A stretch of 17,677 bases of DNA, from assembly GCA_049306275.1 (NCBI GenBank), contig JBAQQB010000091.1, forward strand, positions 1 to 17,677, in the 5' to 3' direction. The notes under the pieces are model-generated. The model did no database searches, was not told where the DNA came from, and saw only the letters and a program-made list of their open reading frames with translations. The number at the start of each line of letters is the position of its first letter. Position 1 is the stretch's first letter. The stretch is from JADJTT01 sp049306275. Lineage in GTDB: Bacteria; Bacteroidota; Bacteroidia; Chitinophagales; Saprospiraceae. Below, one piece after another: positions 8,701 through 14,338 of this stretch. The translations under genes were made by a program, and so were the position numbers.

Positions 8701-9346
8701 CATGCTCATTTCGGGAAATGCCGGCCAAAGTGATGCTTTCTATCAGCAGCTCGCGCCTCAGGCAGGGCAGGTGTACGAAGTTTCCCTCAACGCCATCCGC
8801 TACCTGCCTGGCCGTCCGGGCGAGGGGACGACTATGGTGATCCGGGCTTCCGACCAGCCGCAGACCTCCACAATCTGCACCGGCAATTGCCAGACCATCG
8901 CCGTGATCGAGGAGTTTTCCGACACCACCTGGTATCACTACACCCACAGCTGGCAGCCCCTCTCCGCCGATATGAAGTACCTGACGATCTTCGTGCAGAA
9001 TGACAACCCCGACGACGGCCTACCCGCTTCGCGCTCTTACATTCAGATCGACAACGTGTGTATCGATATTCCCAGCAGTCTCAGCGAGCTTTCGCCGGAA
9101 GCCGGTTTCCGTATTTTCCCGAATCCCGCCGGCAGCGAAGCCACCCTCTCATTTACCGAAACCACCCCAACCGACATGCAGCTCACCCTCTACGACCTGT
9201 GGGGAAGGAGCGTGCTGAGCGCCATCGTTCCGGCAGGAACGCCCCAGACCAGCATCGACCTGGCGCCGCTGCCTCCGGCAGTGTATTGGGTGGAAGTGAG
9301 AGGAGAGGAAGGGAAGGTGGGGAGAGTCAGGCTGGTGAAGCAGTGA
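2741..9346 (+). CDS. Giant secreted HYR/PKD-repeat protein with T9SS C-terminal sorting domain
   Basis: A 2201-residue exported protein. It has a signal peptide (MRSHVLLLAFLSFALSSFS, cleavage near residue 19), then about 900 residues of beta-propeller-like repeats with recurring 'LLxVGG' and 'W...G...D' patterns. PKD-like domains sit near 920-1000, 1339-1417 and 1420-1489 (WQFGD, WDFGDG, WSWNLPGG). HYR-like domains are near 1004-1080, 1086-1162, 1164-1256, 1258-1333, 1491-1575 and 1577-1654, with the repeating 'xITCPEDx...DNC' signature. Two beta-sandwich-like segments follow (about 1655-1850 and 1940-2114); the second resembles carbohydrate-binding modules. The end (2120-2201, starting FRIFPNPAG) is a type A T9SS sorting domain, so the protein should cross the outer membrane by type IX secretion and end up on the surface or released. 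No catalytic domain is seen; an adhesive or matrix role is inferred. The ATG at 2741 was chosen because the upstream TTG (2699) overlaps the promoter. It ends with tandem stops TGA TAA. Confidence 0.9.
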   Translation: MRSHVLLLAFLSFALSSFSQQAEFQRIFGNDLDNRFNKVIREGGFFYALGTDEPNEGITPHATLTKLNSQGQIQWTIRMGVPSVWNDIVVTDEGNLLLVGGTMPYDLSSHSLMGLATPSGNMLWVNTYNLSSRETLSKVVRHPDPDNPDFPYYVLGAFQQLNATTNDDVHLINIDANGGLNWRKVFGTSSDEEFFRDLEVLSNGNLLIVGHQNNTAVSLVVNKQGAVVTGNSYNSSMRIYDAVERSDGGFFLAGSSGPSSPAQISRINASFQPVWSRTISQLNFINRIWIGPDNALYALGFGNVGGVNKNVAVKIVESNNLPTVLWAKVLDGAETAFTNGNFFFLPPGQIGYVDGRTGNPAGFGQSDAFLSVSNLDLGTCITLPGPTLSLSPFTLASSSYFIQDNPNTITGVQPSTFQGLAWQQSAVCGSSCEPVNTNTYSTITLPVTGTNEIELAIDGFQASNGEHVAVGLSTAFSPFTLDLVFYRFDEEGNLISQPNRLDFTYNSGDLEALIDAETQANVHMTEVFDGSGNSQGYFLAATMFNTVFPPGGVSTLDVMAALLDHQGCVVWSRFMERTNTDEHARDVLQLPNSDLVVLVQRVDPAIGENAMEILRFSLNGQACSDLVYSLPSTDDFYPSAIANIEGLPNPAATVAVGGYWKAGQRFMAVYLLQSDLTLATPGALLYDMLSGNPEETPYPAGIVQKGENLVIAGYMSKNSPDREAFITEIRPFTPTGQIDGFALWTRRLRTIPPNSTFGNGFRIYGLAKTADDDLVVAGVATGANESFYRAFMMKTNQEGAVQWINVYPGGFGEELAANALAYDIDVASSGELLLTGYRPRPDSSDGFFWVARTDPNGNMANCECFDPLTLQVESMLPVFSLTTSPEPTPVGCAGGLAIPACTAFMPEQLFCDQNAPEPVCEALFEWEPLDECGTISFTNQSTGAVPTFLWQFGDPFNSASTELNAEFTYLSSGVYTVCLTVTTAECTDTWCQEINVEIAGAPATLVCPENITIQVDPGACENTTYQLPEAAVTDNCPCDPVLDVSYPAGYEGPYAIGQNTFTVTAIDGCGLVTCEVTVTVDDGEAPEITCPEDISLDLGSPFDPSQTGEASASDLCGEVAISYFDETVSDTGCEMIIERSWIAADAAGNADTCVQVITLTDPTPIEITCPQSVELVAEPGDCSAIWEDMNVSVIYSCYDNGSFEFGVGLTGATTASGFGLSPLLHPFNAGVTTVEVWASDLPALYESCTFTVTVTELTPPTIECPDVICALAPPGANEAVVEWDDPAAEDNCGIASLVCTPASGSDFPLGDSEVTCVVTDISGNEASCTFTVVVQPGDFSAEFTAEETSGCGDVFQFTPQYQEAGYAYAWDFGDGNMSSEMTPQHGFSTVGDFLVVLAVTAPNGCEAFFSQTVTVELLLEPAFTYEINCNTAIFTGTPAGASWSWNLPGGTQQGAEVTVVFPGPGSYEVCATATEGDCSIEVCQTIVVQPDTEAPVLTCADQTVPAETDLCHATLNILPEASDNCSPSGDIAVEGLRDDGLTLGEPWPLGTTCVIWTATDLAGNQGGCTQCITVLDEQAPVITCPEDVTAEADPATGTAVVIFDEATATDNCDGLSQSCTHSSGEEFPLGSTLVACTATDASGNESSCSFQVIVLPEGDLCATQTLDIRTGYDYASGVLFGGNGVADPYWLETNGLPMTTATTAGGLAPLGGTHWLVPMTTEGYRDHRVAFKFCLPEEPFDCQDLVFDLGIQAWAQVEVSINGRPASGPLFEAAAFGGAVNWNYTPSAADCELFRAGDNYLTLDFRTVYGGAGISVLGTVSSTNPDLQLGIGGCCTTSPACNCEEFLYDNIAVIPSPFFESNPCVRAFRPAGLEDCDQVEWYLNAALIATGTGSGWVFMNLPNGSGEVCLRVTRTDGDGNFCGVIEKCWPFIMQCGLDEDCNNTIVANTGMEGEEGLLGQDGSADPWQQAFGNPWVSSGAGAGDPHFMLISGNAGQSDAFYQQLAPQAGQVYEVSLNAIRYLPGRPGEGTTMVIRASDQPQTSTICTGNCQTIAVIEEFSDTTWYHYTHSWQPLSADMKYLTIFVQNDNPDDGLPASRSYIQIDNVCIDIPSSLSELSPEAGFRIFPNPAGSEATLSFTETTPTDMQLTLYDLWGRSVLSAIVPAGTPQTSIDLAPLPPAVYWVEVRGEEGKVGRVRLVKQ

Positions 9347-9347
9347 T

Positions 9348-9412
9348 AAGGTGAGAAGATGAGAAGGTGAGAAGTGGAAAATCCACTCCTCACCTTCTCA
9401 CCTTCTCATCTT
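9348..9412. terminator. Long hairpin between convergent genes, probable bidirectional terminator
   Basis: Arms 9348-9378 and 9382-9412 are 31 bases each around an AAA loop, and differ from perfect complementarity at only three positions (all G/A transitions, so some become G-U pairs in RNA). T6 at 9411-9416 follows the stem on the plus strand, which suits termination of the giant gene. The minus-strand side lacks a good T-run. Each arm is itself built from copies of a GGTGAGAAG-like 9-mer. The stop codon of the convergent outer-membrane gene (9415-9417) overlaps the T-run. Confidence 0.7.
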
Positions 9413-9414
9413 TT

Positions 9415-12240
9415 TTAGTGCCAGTGCTGCGCATCCCTTGGCGGCCCTTGCTGCTGCGCGGGCGCTTGCCCGAAATTGCGCAGGTTGTAGATAAAGTTGA
9501 GCATGAAGAAGCGCTGCAGGACGTTGGTTTGGGATTCTTCAATGAAGGGTTCGTTGATACGGCTCAGGCTCTGGTTTTGTTTGAGTAGGTCGAACACGGA
9601 GAGATTGATCTCGCCGCGGTCATTTTTGAACACTTTTTTGCCGATGCTCATGCTCCAAAGCCAGTAGTTGGGGTCGAACTCATCCGAAAGCCCGTCGAAG
9701 TACTGGTAAGCGAGGTCGGATCGGAAAGTGATGCCCTTCCAGATGATCCAGTTGAATTTGAACTGAGCGGTTTGGTTTAGAATATTGGAGTTGTTTCCGG
9801 GGCGCAGGGTATTGGTCACCCAGTTGTAGCTGGTGCGCGAAGTGAGGCTGAAGTCGAGCTTGTCGCTGATATTGCTGGCGACGGTCAGGCCAAAGCCGCT
9901 GTTGGTGTTGTCGACGTAGTTGAGCGCCTCGTTGATCAGGCTTGGGGTGCGGGTGTAGTTGCCGGAGAGGTCGACATTGAGGTTGAGTTTGAGCGGCTTG
10001 ATGGGGAAGCCATAGTTGATCATGGCGCGGGTGTTGTAGTACCCATCGAGGTTTTCATAAGTAGACAGCTGGGCATTGGGAGGCGCCTGATATTGTTCGA
10101 AGATCGGGTGATCGCTTTGCGGAAGGTAGGTAGAGGTGGCAATATGGTTTTGGGTTAGCGAACCACTCAGCAGCACGAACAACACGGTCGATTTTTCCGT
10201 ATTGGTTTTGGAATAGCGGGCGAAGAGCCGGTGCTGGAGCGATTGCACCAGGTTGGGGTTGCCCAGGGTGAGTTGGATGGGATTGCTGTTGTCGAGCACA
10301 TTCTGCATCTGCTCGATGGACGGCAATTGGGTGCCGGTGCGGTAGAACAGGCGGAAGTTGTCGGTGCGCGACTTTTCATACCGGAGCATGACGACGGGCA
10401 GGAAGTTGTAGAACGTCCGATCTATTTCCAGATCGCCGGGGAAGGTCTGCACATTGTTAAGGTCGGCGATCTGGTAAAAGGCCCTGACTACCGCCGTCCA
10501 TCTGTCTTTCCGCCAGTTGTAGCCGGCGCCGGGGCGGTGGGTGATGTAGTCGTTGGAAAAGACATTACTCAATTGGTTGTTGAGGGAGCTGTAGGATTGG
10601 GAGCTTTCGACATAATCGTAAGTTTCACGCTCGCTTTCATCTTGCTGGTAACTACCCCGGTAGGAGAGCATCAGCATGCTGTTTTTACCTATGGGCTCGG
10701 TGTAATCGAAGTTGGCGGCTGCGTTCCAATTGTATGCCTGGAGAGGGGTAAATTGGTCGAGGGTATCAATAACCCCCAGCGTGTCTACTTCGGAAAATTG
10801 AAAACGCTCTCCCTTTTTGGGTGCGTATCCGCCGGAGGCATAAACGGAGAAGGTGCGGCGATCTTTGGAAAATTTATGCCGCCAGAGCAGGCTGGCATTG
10901 GCGTTCAGCGCGGAATAGGAAGTTTCGGTGTCTGTATTGGTTCGCTTGGCAAGTGCATCTCCAATGAAGTTTTCGCCGAAAAGCGAATATTGGCCCTCAT
11001 TGGATTGCCAGCTTATTTGTGGCCTGAAAATGAGGGAGTTGGAGCTATCGATTTGATACTCCAGCCGGCCGTTGAGGCGATGGTTGATGTTGGTGCTCCG
11101 GCTCTCACTTTCCTCATTATAAAAATCCGAGACGGTTTCCGGGTTGGGGAACTCCTGAAAGCGTATCTGTTCCCGGGTATTATCAGCTTGATTGAAGAAA
11201 TAGCTGGCAGAGACGTCTGTTTTTTTGCCCCATTTGTCGGAGTAGTTGATACCCAGGGCATGGGTCAGGGAGATGCCACCCTGTTGTGGCACGAGGAAGT
11301 CGCCCGAGGAAGAGCCTCCTCCTCCGCGCATGCGTCCGCTGCCTCCTCCGCCCCAGCTGGACTGGCTGGATCCGGTCACGCCCAGCAGGTCTTCGGCGGA
11401 GAAGTTCTGCTGGTTGATATTGTTGCTCATGCCGATGAGGGAGATCCGCTGGTTTTTGTTGAAGATGTTGACCTGTCCGCCGGCCTGATAGCGGTTAGGT
11501 GCTTCGGGGCCGGTACCATAGCCTGCGTAGAGTTTCCCGAACTGTCCTGCCTTGGCGGTCGATTTGGTTATGATATTGATGGTCTTGGTGGTCTCACCGT
11601 CCTGGAAGCCGGTGAACTGCGCTTGCTCGCTCTGCTGGTCGAAGACCTGGATCTTGTCGATCACGTCAGCCGGCAGGCTGCGCAGTGCGGCGGTAGGGTC
11701 GTTTCCAAAGAAAGGCTTGCCGTCGACGAGCACCTGTTTGACGTCTTCGCCCTGGGCTTGCACCTTCCCGCTCTGCACCGATATGGAGGGCATTTTGGCG
11801 ATGAGGTCTTCGGCGCTGGCGTCGGGCAGGGTCTTGTATGCCTGGGCGTTCATTTCGGTGGTGTCGCCCTTCTGCATGGCCGGCAGCGCCTGCTCCGTGA
11901 TTTGAACTGTTTCCAGCTTCACGAAGTCCTCCAGCAGCTGGATGGCGCCCAGGTCGACTGCCTGGCCTTCGACCTTGATGACTTGGGTATATTCCTGGAA
12001 GCCGAGGAAGGAGATTTTGAGTTCATAGTCGCCATTTTTCACTAAATCAAACTGAAACCGGCCGTCTGATTCCGACACATGCGCGCGCGAGGAGCCGCTG
12101 CTCTGGTCGACCAGCATGATGTGGGCGCCAGGAAGCGCGCCCTTCTCCGCATCGGTCACCACGCCCTTGATGGTGAAGTTTTGGGCGCTGATGGAAAGGG
12201 AGAGAAAGAACGAAAGGAAAACGAATAGTATACTTTTCAT
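9415..12240 (-). CDS. TonB-receptor-like outer-membrane beta-barrel protein
   Basis: A 941-residue outer-membrane protein. It has a signal peptide (residues 1-19, ending ISA before Q20), a carboxypeptidase-regulatory-like beta-sandwich (about 22-105, 'IKGVVTDAEKGALPGAHIML'), and a plug-like domain (about 110-228, with 'VLVDGKPFFGND' and 'INIITKST'). The rest is a long beta-barrel of the OMP_b-brl_3/TonB-receptor type. A Gly/Ser-rich insert lies at about 289-314. The C-terminus runs past the last predicted strand (FMLNFIYNLRNFG) into a Gln/Pro/His-rich tail. No TonB box was identified and the substrate is unknown; no SusD-like partner is adjacent, so it is not a classical polysaccharide-utilisation pair. 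The ATG at 12240 was chosen because it starts the signal peptide; the open frame continues upstream through the palindrome array but that part is not protein-like. It is divergent from the LytS/LytTR pair, which may regulate it. Confidence 0.85.
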   Translation of the reverse strand: MKSILFVFLSFFLSLSISAQNFTIKGVVTDAEKGALPGAHIMLVDQSSGSSRAHVSESDGRFQFDLVKNGDYELKISFLGFQEYTQVIKVEGQAVDLGAIQLLEDFVKLETVQITEQALPAMQKGDTTEMNAQAYKTLPDASAEDLIAKMPSISVQSGKVQAQGEDVKQVLVDGKPFFGNDPTAALRSLPADVIDKIQVFDQQSEQAQFTGFQDGETTKTINIITKSTAKAGQFGKLYAGYGTGPEAPNRYQAGGQVNIFNKNQRISLIGMSNNINQQNFSAEDLLGVTGSSQSSWGGGGSGRMRGGGGSSSGDFLVPQQGGISLTHALGINYSDKWGKKTDVSASYFFNQADNTREQIRFQEFPNPETVSDFYNEESESRSTNINHRLNGRLEYQIDSSNSLIFRPQISWQSNEGQYSLFGENFIGDALAKRTNTDTETSYSALNANASLLWRHKFSKDRRTFSVYASGGYAPKKGERFQFSEVDTLGVIDTLDQFTPLQAYNWNAAANFDYTEPIGKNSMLMLSYRGSYQQDESERETYDYVESSQSYSSLNNQLSNVFSNDYITHRPGAGYNWRKDRWTAVVRAFYQIADLNNVQTFPGDLEIDRTFYNFLPVVMLRYEKSRTDNFRLFYRTGTQLPSIEQMQNVLDNSNPIQLTLGNPNLVQSLQHRLFARYSKTNTEKSTVLFVLLSGSLTQNHIATSTYLPQSDHPIFEQYQAPPNAQLSTYENLDGYYNTRAMINYGFPIKPLKLNLNVDLSGNYTRTPSLINEALNYVDNTNSGFGLTVASNISDKLDFSLTSRTSYNWVTNTLRPGNNSNILNQTAQFKFNWIIWKGITFRSDLAYQYFDGLSDEFDPNYWLWSMSIGKKVFKNDRGEINLSVFDLLKQNQSLSRINEPFIEESQTNVLQRFFMLNFIYNLRNFGQAPAQQQGPPRDAQHWH

Positions 12241-12337
12241 GGGTATTCTTTTTTGAAACCGGCCCAAAATTGCGGTAAAATGGCTATTGCTGGAAAAATA
12301 TTCAATCAACGGGGGGGATTTCTCTATGAATCGGGTG

Positions 12338-12360
12338 GAGCTGAGGTGGGAGCTGAGGTG
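12338..12360. repeat. Short direct duplication beside the palindrome array
   Basis: GAGCTGAGGTG occurs at 12338-12348 and again at 12350-12360, a 12-base period. The second copy runs into the first palindrome, sharing its GAGGTG half-site, so the duplication extends the array by one isolated half-site. Confidence 0.7.
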
Positions 12361-12487
12361 ACACCTCGGATGGTGCTGATAATCAGCTGAGTAGGAGGTG
12401 ACACCTCGGATAGTGCTGATAATCAGCCGAGTAGGAGGTGTCACCTCGATTAGTGCTGATAATCAGCGAGATAGGAGGTGACACCTC
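12355..12487. repeat. Array of seven alternating palindromes at 20-bp spacing
   Basis: Two 13-bp palindromes alternate: GAGGTGwCACCTC centred at 12361, 12401, 12441 and 12481, and GCTGATAATCAGC centred at 12381, 12421 and 12461. All centres are exactly 20 bp apart, giving a 40-bp tandem unit (12355-12394, 12395-12434, 12435-12474, and a partial fourth). The palindromes are identical apart from the centre base of one copy, while linkers vary. Flanking CTCG/CGAG bases remain complementary around each GCTGAT palindrome. The array is in the middle of a divergent promoter region, 98-115 bp from one ATG and 83 bp from the other, which suits cooperative binding by dimeric regulators. Hairpin formation in RNA is an alternative reading. 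Confidence 0.85.
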
Positions 12488-12569
12488 GATAAATTATTGA
12501 TTTTCAATTACTTGTCGGGCATTGCCTTTTCATTGACAAACCCCGCCCCTTCATTGAATAAAATTGGAA

Positions 12570-13649
12570 ATGAATACCTTTTTCAGCAGCTTTGGCCCTA
12601 TGATGCATTTCGGAAAAAGAAGCACCTGGGTGCAAATCCTCTTCTGGGGGATCATCTGGATGTTGATCCCATTCCTGCTGTCTAACGCCTGGGACAACTG
12701 GTACCGCTTTTTACTGCGCGGCATAGTCATTGGCGCCGGCGTGGCCCTCGTCGTCTTTATCAACTTGGAAGTGCTGGTTCCACGCCTGTTTTTCAGGAAA
12801 AAAATCGGCTGGTACGTGGCCGCAGGGTTGGGGCTTCTGGCTATCGTATTGCTCCTCACCTACTGGGAACAGGCGCCCTGGGATGCATGGCTGAGCCTGA
12901 GCGACAAACCGCATTCGCCCAGACGTCAGGGCAGCGGCATGTACGAAGGCTTCCGCTGGATCGCCCGCTCAGTGCCCTTCCTCACTTCACTGATCGGAAG
13001 CGCCTTATTCGAGATCGCGGCGTATGCCAACCAGAAGGAGACCGAGGCGGTGCAGCTGCAAAAGGAGAAATTGGAAACGGAGCTGAAATTCCTCAAATCA
13101 CAGATCAACCCCCACTTCCTGTTCAACACCCTCAACAACATCTATACCCTGACCGTGCTGCGCGCAGAGTCGGCCCCCGAGCATCTGCTCAGGCTCTCTG
13201 ATATCCTGCGCTATATGCTTTACGACTGCACGGCCGACAGGGTACCGCTCAAAAAGGAGATCGACTACATCCGCAACTATATCAGCCTTAAATTGCTTAA
13301 AGACAGCAAGGGCATGAACGTGAAAGCCGAACTCGACGATTTACAGCCCGACCTGCTCATCGCGCCCATGCTGTTCGTGCCTTTTATCGAAAATGCCTTC
13401 AAACACAGTCACGTGGAAGACCTTGCCAAGGGCTGGATCCGCATCCGCCTGCGCACGGGCGATCAAACGGTGCATTTCGAAGTGGAGAACAGCCTTCCGG
13501 AAAAAGGCTACACCAAAGACCGCACAGGCGGCATCGGCCTGGAAAACATCAAACGGCAGCTGGAGCTGATCTACCCGGGCCAGTACGAGCTACAACTTGG
13601 CGAAAAGGACGATGCTTTCTTCGTTTCACTGAAAATTCGACTGGCATGA
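12570..13649 (+). CDS. LytS-family sensor histidine kinase
   Basis: A 359-residue membrane sensor kinase of the His_kinase (PF06580) class. Four likely membrane segments occur at about 21-37, 50-70, 81-98 and 133-153, followed by a charged coiled-coil linker (152-175). The phospho-acceptor motif 'LKSQINPHFLFNTLNNIY' places the histidine at H182. The ATP-binding part has the N-box 'PFIENAFKHS' (N275) and the Gly-rich 'TGGIGLENIKRQL' (320-331). No extracellular sensing domain is visible, so the membrane bundle or the region around 100-130 probably senses the signal. The ATG at 12570 was chosen over an in-frame TTG two codons upstream; ATGs near 12600 are also possible. The stop overlaps the start of the response regulator gene (ATGA), so the two should be translationally coupled partners. 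Confidence 0.88.
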   Translation: MNTFFSSFGPMMHFGKRSTWVQILFWGIIWMLIPFLLSNAWDNWYRFLLRGIVIGAGVALVVFINLEVLVPRLFFRKKIGWYVAAGLGLLAIVLLLTYWEQAPWDAWLSLSDKPHSPRRQGSGMYEGFRWIARSVPFLTSLIGSALFEIAAYANQKETEAVQLQKEKLETELKFLKSQINPHFLFNTLNNIYTLTVLRAESAPEHLLRLSDILRYMLYDCTADRVPLKKEIDYIRNYISLKLLKDSKGMNVKAELDDLQPDLLIAPMLFVPFIENAFKHSHVEDLAKGWIRIRLRTGDQTVHFEVENSLPEKGYTKDRTGGIGLENIKRQLELIYPGQYELQLGEKDDAFFVSLKIRLA

Positions 13650-14338
13650 ACCCCATCCGCTGTGCGATCGTGGACGATGAGGAATTGGCGCGCGCCCTGC
13701 TGGAAAATTACGCCAGCCGCCTGCCCAACCTCCAGTTGGCAGGTATGTGCAAAGACCCCCTGGAAGCCCTCCAATTGCTCCAGGAACAACCCGTCGACCT
13801 CCTTTTTCTCGATATTCAAATGCCCGAACTCACCGGCATCGAGTTTTTGCGCAGCCTGAAACAGCGCCCACTGGTCATCTTCACCACGGCCTACTCCGAA
13901 TACGCCCTGGAGGGGTATGAACTCGACGTTCTCGACTACCTGCTCAAGCCTATCTCCTTCGAGCGCTTCGTGCAGGCGGTCAATAAGGCCAGCGAAAGGC
14001 TGAGGTTGCTTTCGCGCGAAAGGGAAGAAGAAAAGGATTACATTCTGGTAAAAGCCGACCACAAAGTCCACCGGCTTCGCTACGACGACATCCTCTATGT
14101 GCAGAGCATGCTGGAATATGTGGCTTTTTATACCCACGAAGGCCGCATCCTGTCGCTGGGCTCGCTCAAGAGCCTGGAGGAGGATTTGCCGAAAAGCCTG
14201 TTCATCAGGGTGCACAAATCCTTTATCGTTGCAAAAAAGAGGGTGACGACCCTGGAAGGCAACACCGTGCACATCGGCAAGGAGAAAATCCCCATCGGGG
14301 CCAGCTACCGGGAGGAGGTGATGCGGGAGCTGTTTTAA
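13646..14338 (+). CDS. LytTR-family response regulator
   Basis: A 230-residue two-component regulator. The receiver domain (1-115) has the acidic pocket D10/D11, phospho-acceptor D56 in 'LFLDIQMP', T80/T81, and K101 in 'LLKP'. A charged linker (about 116-130) leads to a LytTR DNA-binding domain (about 131-228, including 'DDILYVQSMLEYV' and 'FIRVHKSFIVAKKRV'). It is the cognate partner of the kinase, with a 4-base ATGA overlap. LytTR proteins bind promoter DNA, typically as dimers on repeated sites, so autoregulation of this operon and control of the divergent outer-membrane gene through the nearby array is a reasonable inference. The TAA stop shares TTAA with the convergent trkH stop. Confidence 0.9.
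   Translation: MNPIRCAIVDDEELARALLENYASRLPNLQLAGMCKDPLEALQLLQEQPVDLLFLDIQMPELTGIEFLRSLKQRPLVIFTTAYSEYALEGYELDVLDYLLKPISFERFVQAVNKASERLRLLSREREEEKDYILVKADHKVHRLRYDDILYVQSMLEYVAFYTHEGRILSLGSLKSLEEDLPKSLFIRVHKSFIVAKKRVTTLEGNTVHIGKEKIPIGASYREEVMRELF

Larger units (their letters stand above)
12241..12569. other. 329-bp divergent regulatory region
   Basis: This gap between the divergent outer-membrane protein and histidine kinase genes contains, left to right: about 70 bases of AT-rich leader for the outer-membrane gene, a G7 tract (12311-12317), a 12-bp direct duplication (12338-12360), the seven-palindrome array (12355-12487) and an AT-rich leader for the kinase gene. I found no exact TAnnTTTG promoter on either strand; the best match for the outer-membrane gene is CAATTTTG (minus strand, about 12269-12262), one mismatch and without a convincing -33 element. 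Confidence 0.7.

Noticed and set aside
10231..12045. Long plus-strand open frame (604 codons) opposite the outer-membrane protein gene
   Set aside because: It is a hydrophobic Val/Gly/Leu-rich shadow with no motif, while the minus-strand gene has a signal peptide, plug-like and barrel features.
9415..12240. SusC of a polysaccharide-utilisation locus
   Set aside because: There is no SusD-like lipoprotein or glycoside hydrolase nearby, and the barrel resembles the OMP_b-brl_3 type rather than SusC.
12241..12444. N-terminal extension of the outer-membrane protein through the palindrome array
   Set aside because: The signal peptide begins at the ATG at 12240; the extension would place about 68 non-protein-like residues before it.
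12355..12487. CRISPR array
   Set aside because: The 40-bp units are nearly identical throughout with no unique spacers, and no cas gene is present.
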